Source of the DNA: Rhabditoides inermis
Taxonomy: Eukaryota; Nematoda; Chromadorea; Rhabditida; Rhabditidae
DNA: 64,000 bases
Direction of reading: 5' to 3'
Assembly (NCBI GenBank): GCA_963966185.1
Contig: CAWZYM010000418.1
Coordinates: 378,600 to 442,599 of the forward strand
Positions 18,705 to 28,500 of the stretch are shown in pieces. The notes beneath the pieces are model-generated. The model was not told where the DNA came from and did no database searches. It worked only from the letters and a program-made list of their open reading frames with translations. A program made the position numbers and the translations under genes. Numbering within the stretch: the first letter of the stretch is position 1; every line of letters starts with the position of its first letter.

Positions 18705-19950
18705 GTACCATGATTACTGTAGGTACCGTATGACAAAGTATGTTTTTTTTTCAGCTTCAAATCTCGCTCTGTCGCCCGATCGCATGTGAGCTTATCGTTG
18801 GTGGACTGCAATCAATGATTTGGTCAGGTGCGTTCCTCTCCCTATTGCTCCCTATTTCGTTTTCTCTTTTCGCCTATTACATATCGATATTTATGTGCCG
18901 CGTTGCGAGGACGACTTCATTCTTGGCTTGTCGGAGCAGCAGGGGATCCTGAACTTCTACAACACGCTGTGCTCGCCACGTCCAGAAAGGTGCTGTAGCC
19001 TATGGTATGATTCAACACTTGTTTCTAGATTGCGATTCAAAACACATGATATTGATTGAGCACCGGCTAGTGATCACACTTTACGAATCACTTGTTTCAG
19101 TCCGTCTTCGCGTCCCTCTTCTCTCCACACACTATCTCGCTCTCCAAATCTTCCTCATGGCCTCCCTGGCAGTTCAAATTCAGGTACTATGATAACTGTA
19201 GGTTACTGTAGGTACCGTATGACAAAGTATGTTTTTTTTCAGCTTCAAATCTCGCTCTGTCGCCCGATCGCATGTGAGCTTATCGTTGGTGGACTGCAAT
19301 CAATGATTTGGTCAGGTGCGTTCCTCTCCCTATTGCTCCCTATTTCGTTTTCTCTTTTCGCCTATTTCATATCGATATTTATGTGCCGCGTTGCGAGGAC
19401 GACTTCATTCTTGGCTTGTCGGAGCAGCAGGGGATCCTGAACTTCTACAACACGCTGTGCTCGCCACGTCCAGAAAGGTGCTGTAGCCTATGGTATGATT
19501 CAACACTTGTTTCTAGATTGCGATTCAAAACACATGATATTGATTGAGCACCGGCTAGTGATCACACTTTACGAATCACTTGTTTCAGTCCGTCTTCGCG
19601 TCCCTCTTCTCTCCACACACCATCTCGCTCTCCAAACCTTCCGCATGGCCTCCCTGGCAGTTCAAATTCAGGTACTATGATAACTGTAGGTTACTGTAGG
19701 TACCGTATGACAAAGTATGTTTTTTTTCAGCTTCAAATCTCGCTCTGTCGCCCGATCGCATGTGAGCTTATCGTTGGTGGACTGCAATCAATGATTTGGT
19801 CAGGTGCGTTCCTCTTCCTATTGCTCCCTATTTCGTTTTCTCTTTTCGCCTATTTCATATCGATATTTATGTGCCGCGTTGCGAGGACGACTTCATTCTT
19901 GGCTTGTCGGAGCAGCAGGGGATCCTGAACTTCTACAACACGCTGTGCTC
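18705..19950 (+). repeat. 488-bp tandem repeat with exon-like segments
   Basis: Two full copies and a partial third, period 488 bp, starting at about 18705, 19193 and 19681; copies differ at only a few bases. On the plus strand each copy has well-formed splice contexts: TTTTTTTTCAG, a 73-nt segment (LQISLCRPIACE...), GTGCGT; and TTGTTTCAG, an 83-nt segment (VPLLSTHYLALQIF...), GTACTA. Joined, these keep a hydrophobic frame across one junction, but the segment sizes do not keep frame around the whole repeat. Likely a captured host gene fragment, opposite in strand to the element, then amplified. From 19951 to 20216 I see AT-rich 3' sequence with AATAAA (minus) at 20055-20050 for the next gene. 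Confidence 0.7.
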
Positions 19951-20216
19951 GAAAATCCTCTCCACCTTTTTTTTCAAATTGTATCATAAACAAAATATAC
20001 TATTCGTGTGAAAAGTGAGTTGATGCCAGTCGAAATGGAGTCATAACATTTTATTTTCAGTATCGATCAATGTGGAACATCAAAGAACAATAAACGAAAA
20101 ATTTTGAACGAAAAAAGCGAAAATATTGGAACGTAATCAAAGGAGCCTCGTATGTGTGAGTAAAGCATAAAGCAGTAAGATTCTGCTACGGGTATGGAAA
20201 CCGTCGGGAATGAACC

Positions 20217-21536
20217 TTACGTATAGCTGCTGTTACAAGACAAATCGGAAGTGGTGCGGGTCCTCTTCTTGGCAGAGGAGTAGAGAGAGGTCTTCTCAGT
20301 GACAGTGTTGTGGGGGTTGGCCAGGTAGTGCTGCGCCATCTAAAACCAAAGCATTAGAATCAAATTACAAAAAAAAATTACAGTGTAAATAAAACATTGG
20401 TATAATTAGTATCAATAAGACAATACCTTGAATGACGTACCTTTCTCTGAGAGTAAGAGATTATGTAACCGAACGTCTCAAGCTCGTCAACGACACCACC
20501 GAGCTGGATAAATCATCGTGAACGTCATCATCAAACAATCACAGTGACCTACCGTGTGCATGTCAATGGATGAGCGACTCTCCACGATCTCGTTGTTCTC
20601 AATGGTCAACATGTACGACCCGTACACCATGAACTGTCCAGGAGAAGAAGTTGCCTAGAACATTAACTTTGAGACATCTTGTTAAAAGCCATATATTATT
20701 AACAGTAATACCTCTTTCCGACTTCCTAACAATGTTGTGATATTCTCACCTTGTTCGAAGTGCAGTTCTGAGCAGGCATCGCCTGCGCAGATACAGTAGC
20801 CGTCTCGGTAGCCTTCACAGCCGTCGTAGAAGTTGTAGATGCAGTAGTCGCCACAGTAGTCATAGGGGTCGCAGCCATCGTCATCGTAGTCGTCGCCGCA
20901 GAAGACGTCGTCGTAGTGTGTGCCACGTTGGCAGCCGTCGCGGATGTAGTCATAGTGGGAACCATCGGGGTAGTAGCCATCGACAGATTCGGAGGACCCG
21001 TACTCTAAAGCAAAACAGAATTATTTACAATTTATAATGAGCTAACCACACTCCAAAAAGAAACTGTGTTTTTTTTTACCTTAATCCAGGATCCGTGCGT
21101 GTCGCGCGGCTTAGGCATCCACTTGGTACGTCCCTCGAGGGCAGGATCGTACTCGTTTGCACTGTACCTTGCAGCCCTAAAAATCAAATCACATATATAT
21201 TATCAAAAAAACTACTCAACTATCTGAAAACTTTCTGCTCACCTTAGAATGGCGACTCCAATAGCAGCGTACTTCTTAGTGTCGAAGAGGATGACACAGC
21301 ACTCGTGCGACACGAGACGGCTTCCGTGCTCTACGTGATTCCAAATAGCTCCTCCAAGCACCGCTCGAAGGTAATCGTCGTTCGTATTGCCTAAAACATA
21401 CAGGATTGAACCACACAGAAAACATTACTATGTAAAAGCCTAGTAAAACAGATATTTTTTTAAACAACAACTCACCAGAAATTAGCTGAATGTACACACA
21501 TCGACGCTTTTCTTCGAGTGATGGAACATAGTACAT
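20217..21536 (-). CDS. Spliced cargo gene 1, unknown function, 282 aa
   Basis: Seven exons on the minus strand: 21476-21536, 21243-21390, 21080-21176, 20750-21004, 20553-20654, 20441-20503, 20217-20339. All have AG/GT borders and join in frame to exactly 283 codons. Starts MYYVPSLEEKRRCVYIQ, ends ...SDLSCNSSYT then TAA; AATAAA at 20055-20050. A globular N-terminal part (about residues 1-100, with ECCVILFDTKKYAAIGVAIL), a Thr/Ala-rich low-complexity exon (about 103-186), then a second compact part (QFMVYGSYMLTIENNE, VVDELETFGYIISY). No signal peptide or clear transmembrane helix, and I do not recognise the family. Its exact phase consistency argues for a functional gene. It lies in a Helitron unit together with genes 2 and 3, all in the same direction. 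Confidence 0.75.
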
Positions 21537-21936
21537 TGTTCTCCTAAATCATCAAACTATTGCAGTCAATATTAGTGTAATATGACAAAACTCGAATGAT
21601 GGAAAAAATATAAAAAAAGAAAATTGTAAAACAGGATATATCGCAGAACAGGATCACTCACAAAGAAAACTTTATTTTCTCGACTCTCACTTACCGTATA
21701 TCGTTTTAAAAATTGGAAACTCGGTGCAGGACCAAATAATTAAGTATTTTTTTTACAAATGACGTTCAAATTAATAAATGTTCGGACAGGAAATGACTGT
21801 TTGGACAAAACTACAATACAACAACTTGATAACAAAACTTTATTGAATAGCTTGAATAATCAATACATACGGTGAACACTTATAAAACATGAGATGAATC
21901 ACACTTACAAAAATAAACATGGAATACATGAACATC

Positions 21937-22457
21937 TTAGTCGTCGTCCTTCGTCTCCTCGCATTCAGGCCCATTCGATATCTTCTCGTCTTCCTCCGTG
22001 ATCGTCTCGGGCTCCTTCTCGGGCTCCGTCTCGGGCGTCTCGGTCTTGTCAGTGTCGAGGGACTTGGTGGACACTGGAAGAGAATAATTGATTATGAGAT
22101 TTTAAAAATAAAAAAAATGTGAATAATCGTACCGTTGTCATAGTCATTGTTTCGAATATCATTCTTCTTGATGCTGTTCTTGTTCTCCTCACGAACCTCG
22201 GTCATTTCGGGCTGCGACAGTTCCGCTGAAAATAAAGCATTACAATCGAAGTATATTGAAGGCTCACCGTTGTCGATCTTGTTCACCATCTCTTGAATGC
22301 GTAGTGCAGACTTGAGAGCTTTATCAAACTCATTCGAAAGATTGGAATCTGAAAACAACAAATAATTTAACAACAATAATAACACCAACAAACTCTGTTT
22401 CTCGTATCCCTTCAACTTCGCTTCGAGATAGCCGATGAGATTATTTAGATCACTCAT
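21937..22457 (-). CDS. Spliced cargo gene 2, acidic coiled-coil protein, 124 aa
   Basis: Four exons: 22394-22457, 22268-22348, 22133-22225, 21937-22073, joining in frame to 125 codons (375 nt). Starts MSDLNNLIGYLEAKLKGYEK directly after a TTGCAG acceptor, so a non-coding first exon is likely. The first half is heptad-like helical (LNNLIGYLEAKL, FDKALKSALRIQEMVNKI). The C-terminal third is very acidic and Thr/Pro/Glu-rich, ending EETKDDD and TAA; AATAAA at 21844-21839. No known family recognised. Between this gene and gene 1 (21540-21936) there is only AT-rich spacer, with another AATAAA near 21676-21671. Confidence 0.75.
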
Positions 22458-22717
22458 CTGCAACAAACATAACGATTTCTAAAGAAAAGCTAAACGTAAA
22501 AAAGGCAAGATTGCGCAAGCACACAAGATGACGAATATGAGCAAAACTGCAAACACTGCATAGCGAGGGTGTGCACGAGTGCATATGACACCATATATGA
22601 CAAAACGAAAATCCTGAAAATCCTGAAAAATGTTTATTAAAAGTCTTGAAACACAAAAGTTATTCTGAATTAAAAAAACGTCACTTTGCAATATTCTTAT
22701 ATTTTGTAAACATCTAG

Positions 22718-23150
22718 TTAGAAAGTCATATCCTTAAGATCCGAAGATGCTTGTGCATGTTCATCAGACGCACGAAGGGCAGCGTTGGCAGCATCTGCGG
22801 CAATTGACGCGGCCTTCTTAGCTGCGATACCTTTCCTGGCAACGTCGCGTTTCTTTCGAAGAAAGAGATTTTCGTACTCAACAAGCTTGGGAAGAACTAG
22901 GAAAAAATTGAAAAGAAGGATAATGATAAGGAAAAGAATGAATACCTGTCTTAAGATAGTTCAGTTCCTGAAGAGCGATCTTCACCTCTTGGGCAATGGA
23001 AGCAGGGTCTGACAAACATCATATATATAATACACTTGTGGTCGATTGAAAATTGTTATTATGATCAAAAATATGTGACTGACCAGACGATGCGATCAAC
23101 CGATTAGTGACCATTTTTTCGATCGAGGGTATGAACGACATAGCCTCCAT
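22718..23150 (-). CDS. Spliced cargo gene 3, helical protein, 102 aa
   Basis: Three exons: 23084-23150, 22946-23008, 22718-22896, joining in frame to 103 codons. Starts MEAMSFIPSIEKMVTNRL nine bases after a TTTCAG acceptor at 23160 that abuts the common leader, so the leader probably supplies the 5' exon. Helical throughout; a Lys/Arg patch (LRKKRDVARKG) is followed by an Ala-rich helix (AAKKAASIAADAANAAL). Ends DLKDMTF, TAA; AATAAA at 22638-22633. No family recognised. Similar size and helical character to gene 2 suggest the two may work together, but this is inference. Confidence 0.75.
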
Positions 23151-23171
23151 AATTTGATCCTGAAACAAATA

Positions 23172-23812
23172 ATATTCGAAATTGCAACGCGAGTGATAAC
23201 GCGATGGAACGAGTGCGACACGCAATACGAACGCATACAGCACGTCAAATGAGTATCGACAAAAAATTATAAAACACATTACAACACAAATTCCATTATA
23301 AAAACATCGCAAAACAAAGAAATAAACAAAAACACGCACGCACAGCTGTTTGAATTGTCATCATCATGTTGCATCACTGTGCTACACCATACACCGCACA
23401 ACGAAACACGATGTTTTTGCGAAACGCGTTTCAAGCGATTATTTTGATATTAAACGCATATCAAAGTGACAAAACGCGATTAGAACAAAAGAATATAACA
23501 AAAAGAAAATATTGAAACATACAAAACATGCCCACAACGCATACCCGCTTCATTACAGTCGATTGCACGCACTAACCATTTGATATGTGCATTTGATATG
23601 TTTAATCACTACTAATCAATCGATATCAATTGATATCAATGCACTACTATTCAATACATTAGCCAACCCACACCCAACACATTGTCCCCTTCATCCTCGT
23701 TGCGCAATCATCGATATCATTCGCCATCACACACACCCACACACACATGCGCTATCGCAGGCCACGCCCCCTCGCTGCCTCCTCATTGCTCTCTCGCACA
23801 CTGCTCACACAA
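23172..23812 (-). promoter_or_regulatory. Conserved leader upstream of cargo genes 1-3
   Basis: Leader block copy starting immediately upstream of the gene 3 acceptor. This is the best evidence that the leader is a shared 5' module for different cargo. Confidence 0.55.
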
Positions 23813-23892
23813 GCCCAAGTGGTGTAGTGGTCTAAGGCGCACGGGCGCGCCTACACTCGCCGCACTCGCGGGTTCGAATCCCGGCGCGGGCA
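23813..23892 (+). repeat. 5'-terminal tRNA-like sequence ending U6
   Basis: Second class (CTACACTCGCC), A and B boxes intact, ATGCAAAT octamer downstream, canonical GGTAGGAGA end before 24017. Confidence 0.7.
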
Positions 23893-24121
23893 AAGGATTT
23901 TGCTGACATCTCGGCATCATCACGAGTCCATCAGCCATTACAAAAGTCACAAAAATATGCAAATGAAGCTTATAGTCGCGTGACAGAGAACCTTGCCATA
24001 TACTATAGGTAGGAGACTAGCCTGGGAGTGGCCATGTTTTTATGCAAAGGGGAATGGAAATATATAAATTTTATTTGGTTGTGAAAAAGTTTTGAAAATT
24101 TTCTAAAAACTTTTTTTCACC

Positions 24122-24248
24122 TCAAGGGGGGGCTGCCGCCCCCCCTTGGACCCCCCCGCCGAGGGGGGCTCCGCCCCCCCTCGACCCCCCCCTTTCTTCT
24201 TTCTTTTTATTGCATCGGGGGGCTGCCGCCCCCCGCACCCCCCGCTTT
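24122..24248. repeat. GC-rich hairpins of U7
   Basis: Hairpin pair plus one ~58-bp ladder repeat. Confidence 0.8.
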
Positions 24249-24325
24249 TGGGTTGAGGGAGTGGAAAAAGGAGAGGAGAGGCTTTTAAACTTGTGCAAAC
24301 TTCATAAAAGACATGGGCAAAACAT

Positions 24326-24541
24326 TTGGGAGCAGCGGGATTCGAACCCCGGACACTCACTTACGGCGCCCGCATCATAGCCACTACACTACCCGGGACA
24401 CGTATTCATGTGCTCAAAACCCATTCACTATCCTTCTGACACTTGTCGAAAGAAAGCAAATTATTCTGAGCCAGACGGGATTCGAACCCGGCACGGTCTG
24501 CTTGACATGCGGACGCTCTACCGCCTGAGCAATAGTGGCTA
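24326..24541 (-). repeat. Two tRNA-like sequences, types 1 and 2
   Basis: 24326-24398: type 1 (TAGTGTAGTGGC A box, GGTTCGAATCCC B box). 24467-24541: the best-preserved type 2 copy, with D-arm GCTCAGGCGGTAGAGC, a 7-nt anticodon-like loop ATGTCAA (GTC in anticodon position) and T-arm GGGTTCGAATCCC; only about four of seven acceptor pairs form. tRNA-derived, probably not functional tRNA genes. Confidence 0.65.
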
Positions 24542-24819
24542 CGCGCAGCCTCCCGCAAAGCCCGCACTCGTCTCGGCCCGCTCGGTCACATACACAATAC
24601 ACAGAAATCACTTGCAATCAATCGATATCAATCGATATCTAATCGATATCAAGCAGTGACGTATTGCAATAACGTGTCTAAATAGTTTACCACATGTTCC
24701 ATCCATTATAGCATCGATTGTACCAGCACACAGCCTATTCAACGTCTATTCACACTCATTCACACGCTATCGCCCGACGCGCGCTGTCCTCATCGCTCTC
24801 TCGCGCTCTGCTCACACAA

Positions 24820-24899
24820 GCTCAAGTGGTGTAGTGGTCTAAGGCGCACGGGCGCGCCTCGATATGCCGCACCCACGGGTTCGATCCCGGTACGGGCAG
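24820..24899 (+). repeat. 5'-terminal tRNA-like sequence of U7
   Basis: First class (CTCGATATGCC), A and B boxes intact; octamer downstream. Confidence 0.7.
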
Positions 24900-25092
24900 A
24901 GGATTTTGCTGACATCTCGGCATCGTCCTCGGTCCCCTTGTACCATTACATGATCGAGAAATTTGCATATATGCAAATGAAGCTTAAAGTGGCGTTCCAG
25001 AGAAATTCGCCTTACCATATACTGTAGGTAGAGACTAGCCTGGGAGTGGGCATGAGGAATTAGAAAGAAGAGGTTTTGCTTTTGTTTTACCT

Positions 25093-25162
25093 CAAGGGGG
25101 GGCTGCCGCCCCCCCTTGGACCCCCCCGCCGAGGGGGCTCCGCCCCCCTCGACCCCCCCTTT
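25093..25162. repeat. Paired GC-rich hairpins of U8
   Basis: Same two-hairpin module. From 25163 to 25561 is the Rep-Hel 3' region, with AATAAA (minus) near 25468-25473. Confidence 0.8.
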
Positions 25163-25561
25163 GAGTGGAGCATACAGCCTGCAATGCGTCCGATACGCCA
25201 ACGCGGTGCTGATCGAGATCGAGAAAGAACGAAAACGAATAAACAGTAAATATGAAACATTGCAGGCCTTCAACTACCGTCTTGAAGGCGAATATGAAAT
25301 GAAACACTGAACAGAAAAAGTGGAACAAAAGTTCCGTGGAAGAGAAACACCTTTCAAGCCAAGTCGAAGTGCAGAGGAGGAACGCCGAAACACCAAACAG
25401 TAAACATCAAAAGTAACCCAGTTCCCTTCCCCCACAAAACGCAACACAAATAAGTTAAATAATGTTTATTTTTGCAAAAGAGATTGATAAAGGTAACAAT
25501 TAACTATATCTAAATTACGAAAGAACTAACTATCTTATTTATTTCATGTTGTTTGTTATGT

Positions 25562-28500
25562 TTAGAGAACGTCTTTATAGACGACATTATGAATGGGCTT
25601 GGCCGAGGTACCGTTAGAGTGGGTCCTGTTGCCCCAAGAGGCAAACACCTTCAAGCCATCGGCACTGCGAATGCGCGATAAACCCACATAGAATTGTCCA
25701 TGTGCGAATGGCTGCGACTTTAGGATTATGCCAACTTTATCAAACGTCTGACCTTGGCTCTTGTTAATAGTCATCGCGTAAGAGAGACGCACAGGGAACT
25801 GCCACCTCTCAAAAGCGAGATCATTACGCCTATCCTCGTAGGTAAGCTTAATCTTGGGAATGAAGACGGTGTCGTCATCATTAGTCGTTACGTTCTTACA
25901 CTCCAGCATGTGCTGAGAGAAGCTTACAACCTCCAACCTCGTACCATTACACAGTCCTGCGGCCACGTTAAGATTACGCAGTAACATGATTATGCATCCG
26001 ACTTTAAGATGCAACTTATGCGGAGGGAAGCCGCTCGGCGTCTCTTTCCAAATATGCTCCACGGAGGTGCTGATTCGGTGTCTGCCGGCCAGATCCTTAC
26101 TCGCTTCTCGGCTTACGAGATCAATAGGAGAGTCAGTCGACACCGCAGTGAAAGTCTGACCCACACACATGTTTAGAATCTGCTCGTTAATCCTTAGAGA
26201 GTCGACGTTCTTGAGTACAAGAATCGCAACCTTAGCCATTTCCGTAGGCGACATTAACACAGTCGGTGTGTATAGCCAATCAATGATATCGCTCTCAGAG
26301 TTAACGAGAAACTGTTCTGGAAGCATTAGGCGACCGTTTACTTGTTCGTGTTGTCCCGTGCCCACCAGCTCGAGATACTTGGCAAACTCCGCCTCACCCT
26401 GTTTGACACGCATATTTTCTGTTAGAGTAAACGTTTCAAACATAGTCCACAGGGGGCTACGCTTGAGAATTACACTCGCAGAAACTACCGGATCCTGCCC
26501 TTCCATAACTGGAAGGAGTTGTTTCCAATCTCCTCCACACAATATTACCACTCCACCAAAGGGCTTACCACGATTCACATCATCAGCACACAGCTTTAGC
26601 ACGTTATTCACACACTCCAACGCGTACATGATGCTCATCGTGCACTCATCCCAGATGATCAACTCCACCTCTCTTAGGCGTTTACCCTCATCCGAGTGAG
26701 CCTTTATGCGACTTACACTATCCTTATCCAACTTAGGAGGTAACTTGAAAGCAGAGTGTGACGTTTGTCCACCCTGCAGTAGCGTCGCAGCTATTCCAGT
26801 ACTGCTCACCACCAATACCTTATAGTTATCCTTCTTACACAATGCAATTATCTTATTATAAACATATGTCTTGCCAGTGCCTCCGCTGCCCTGCATTGAG
26901 AAGCAGACATTACCGCGAGACTCTTTGCTCTGATGAACAGCAGCCATCACACGAGACACAATGCGAGACTGTCCCTCATTGAGAGGATTATTAGCCGCAT
27001 TGCCATTATCGTTACCATCACCATCAATATCCTCCTCTTCCCCACCGTTAGGTTCCGGTAGTCCGTACTCGGAGAGAGTGCGGCCGTTACGACCCAAAAT
27101 CCACTTTAATCGCCGCAAGGCAGTAGCAAGGTTCTCCTCTAATGAACGATTAGTGTTACGCGGTGCCATCTTCTCCTTATACTTATTCCACAATCCCAAA
27201 GGATCGGGAGGCGAACAATGCATTAGAATTGAGGCAAACAAAACGCGCAAACGCTTAGGCATACCTGTGTGGCACGCTTCAGCCATACACTCATCCCACG
27301 TACGGTCGTTATGAATCAGTCCAGCGACAATGGCTGCTTCGTTAAACGTATCGTAGACCACGTTATTAACAGTTCGCGCGTTTTCGAACGACTTTACGGG
27401 TCGCGATTGAACTATTAAACGGAGTGCAAACTTTTCCACATTACGAGGATTCACTTGAAACAACCGCGTTACAACGTTTTTATCGCGCTTATACTTGGTG
27501 TAAGTCGCAGTCTTAGGATTATATCGGTACTCCCTCGTTAACTGTTCAAACGTTAGGTGAGCAGCTTCCGGATCATTGCTGACCTTCTCCATGTACGCAA
27601 TGAACATAGACTTAGATTTACCTAATTTGGGAATCTTACCCTTCTCAAAGTAAATCGGTTGCTCACCGGGCAAATGCACTCCAATAGGCTTAACATTATG
27701 TGTAGAACGTACAAGGTTAAAGTTATGAAGTCGATAGAACGCTTCACAAGCAGAGAGATATCTCAACTTGACAAACTCTTCTCCCTCATCGAAGTACAAC
27801 CTCTCCACTCCATCTCTTCCCATCTTCATGTACTCCTTCATCTTATCCATATTACCTGACGCTACAGCAGCAAGAAGAGTGTCCACTCCCTTAGTCAAAT
27901 ACTTAGAAATGTACTTGTACGATGCACTCGAGCCACAGTACTCCACATTACAATGAGTGCCTAACGCGAGCATAAGAAAGTGGTTAAAGGGCACTATGTC
28001 CCTATTAGTTACTTGAGTCTCGCCGTCCTTGAGAAACGCCCATTCACCGTTATTGGGACGAGGGTAGTGTGGCATTCCGTGCTTATCGATTATCATCTCA
28101 TCACGGAACGGCTTAGGAAAACGCTTCTTGCAATACTGAGGATTATCTTTCCTACATGTATAGTGGTTTTTACCGACACAAGGATTATGAACCATGTGGC
28201 TTAGAACCAACTCTTTAAGTTTCTTCATCTTATCGTAGTTAGGGTCGCTCTTATCGGGAAGCACGGGAATCTCAGCAGATATGTACTTGGGAATATCCTC
28301 TTCGGGAATGTCCTTTTCCAGTGTCACGAGCATATGACAGTGAGGAACACCGCGTTTCTGGAACTCTATCCTCCACCATATCGCCTTTACTTCACCGAAA
28401 ATCTCCTTATTCTTAATTAAATCCCACGCCTGATCAAACTTTAGCTTACACACCCGAGCCAAAAGATCTGGGTCGTCCATCGCATTCTTACCAACAAGAT

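Larger units (their letters stand above)
16662..24016 (-). mobile_element. Helitron unit U6 (exon array plus three-gene cargo)
   Basis: Canonical ends. The left part (16662-18704) is an exon-array unit like U12, cut inside its tRNA-like sequence at 18704. The right part holds a 488-bp tandem repeat, three spliced genes and a second full leader and tRNA-like end. Probably two units joined after loss of the inner junction. The right half has no hairpins of its own. Confidence 0.6.
24017..25034 (-). mobile_element. Helitron unit U7 (tRNA type, 1018 bp)
   Basis: Complete short unit with canonical ends: hairpins (24122-24248), two minus tRNA-like sequences, an ATCGATATC cluster (about 24618-24655) and a plus tRNA-like end. 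Similar in layout to U13. Confidence 0.65.

Noticed and set aside
20750..21004. Alternative Asp/Tyr/Gly/Cys-rich frame through exon 4 of cargo gene 1
   Set aside because: It is open but does not join in phase with both neighbouring exons; the Thr/Ala-rich frame does.
24326..24541. Functional tRNA genes
   Set aside because: A and B boxes are intact, but acceptor stems pair only partly and the sequences recur as parts of larger repeats, so tRNA-derived repeats fit better.
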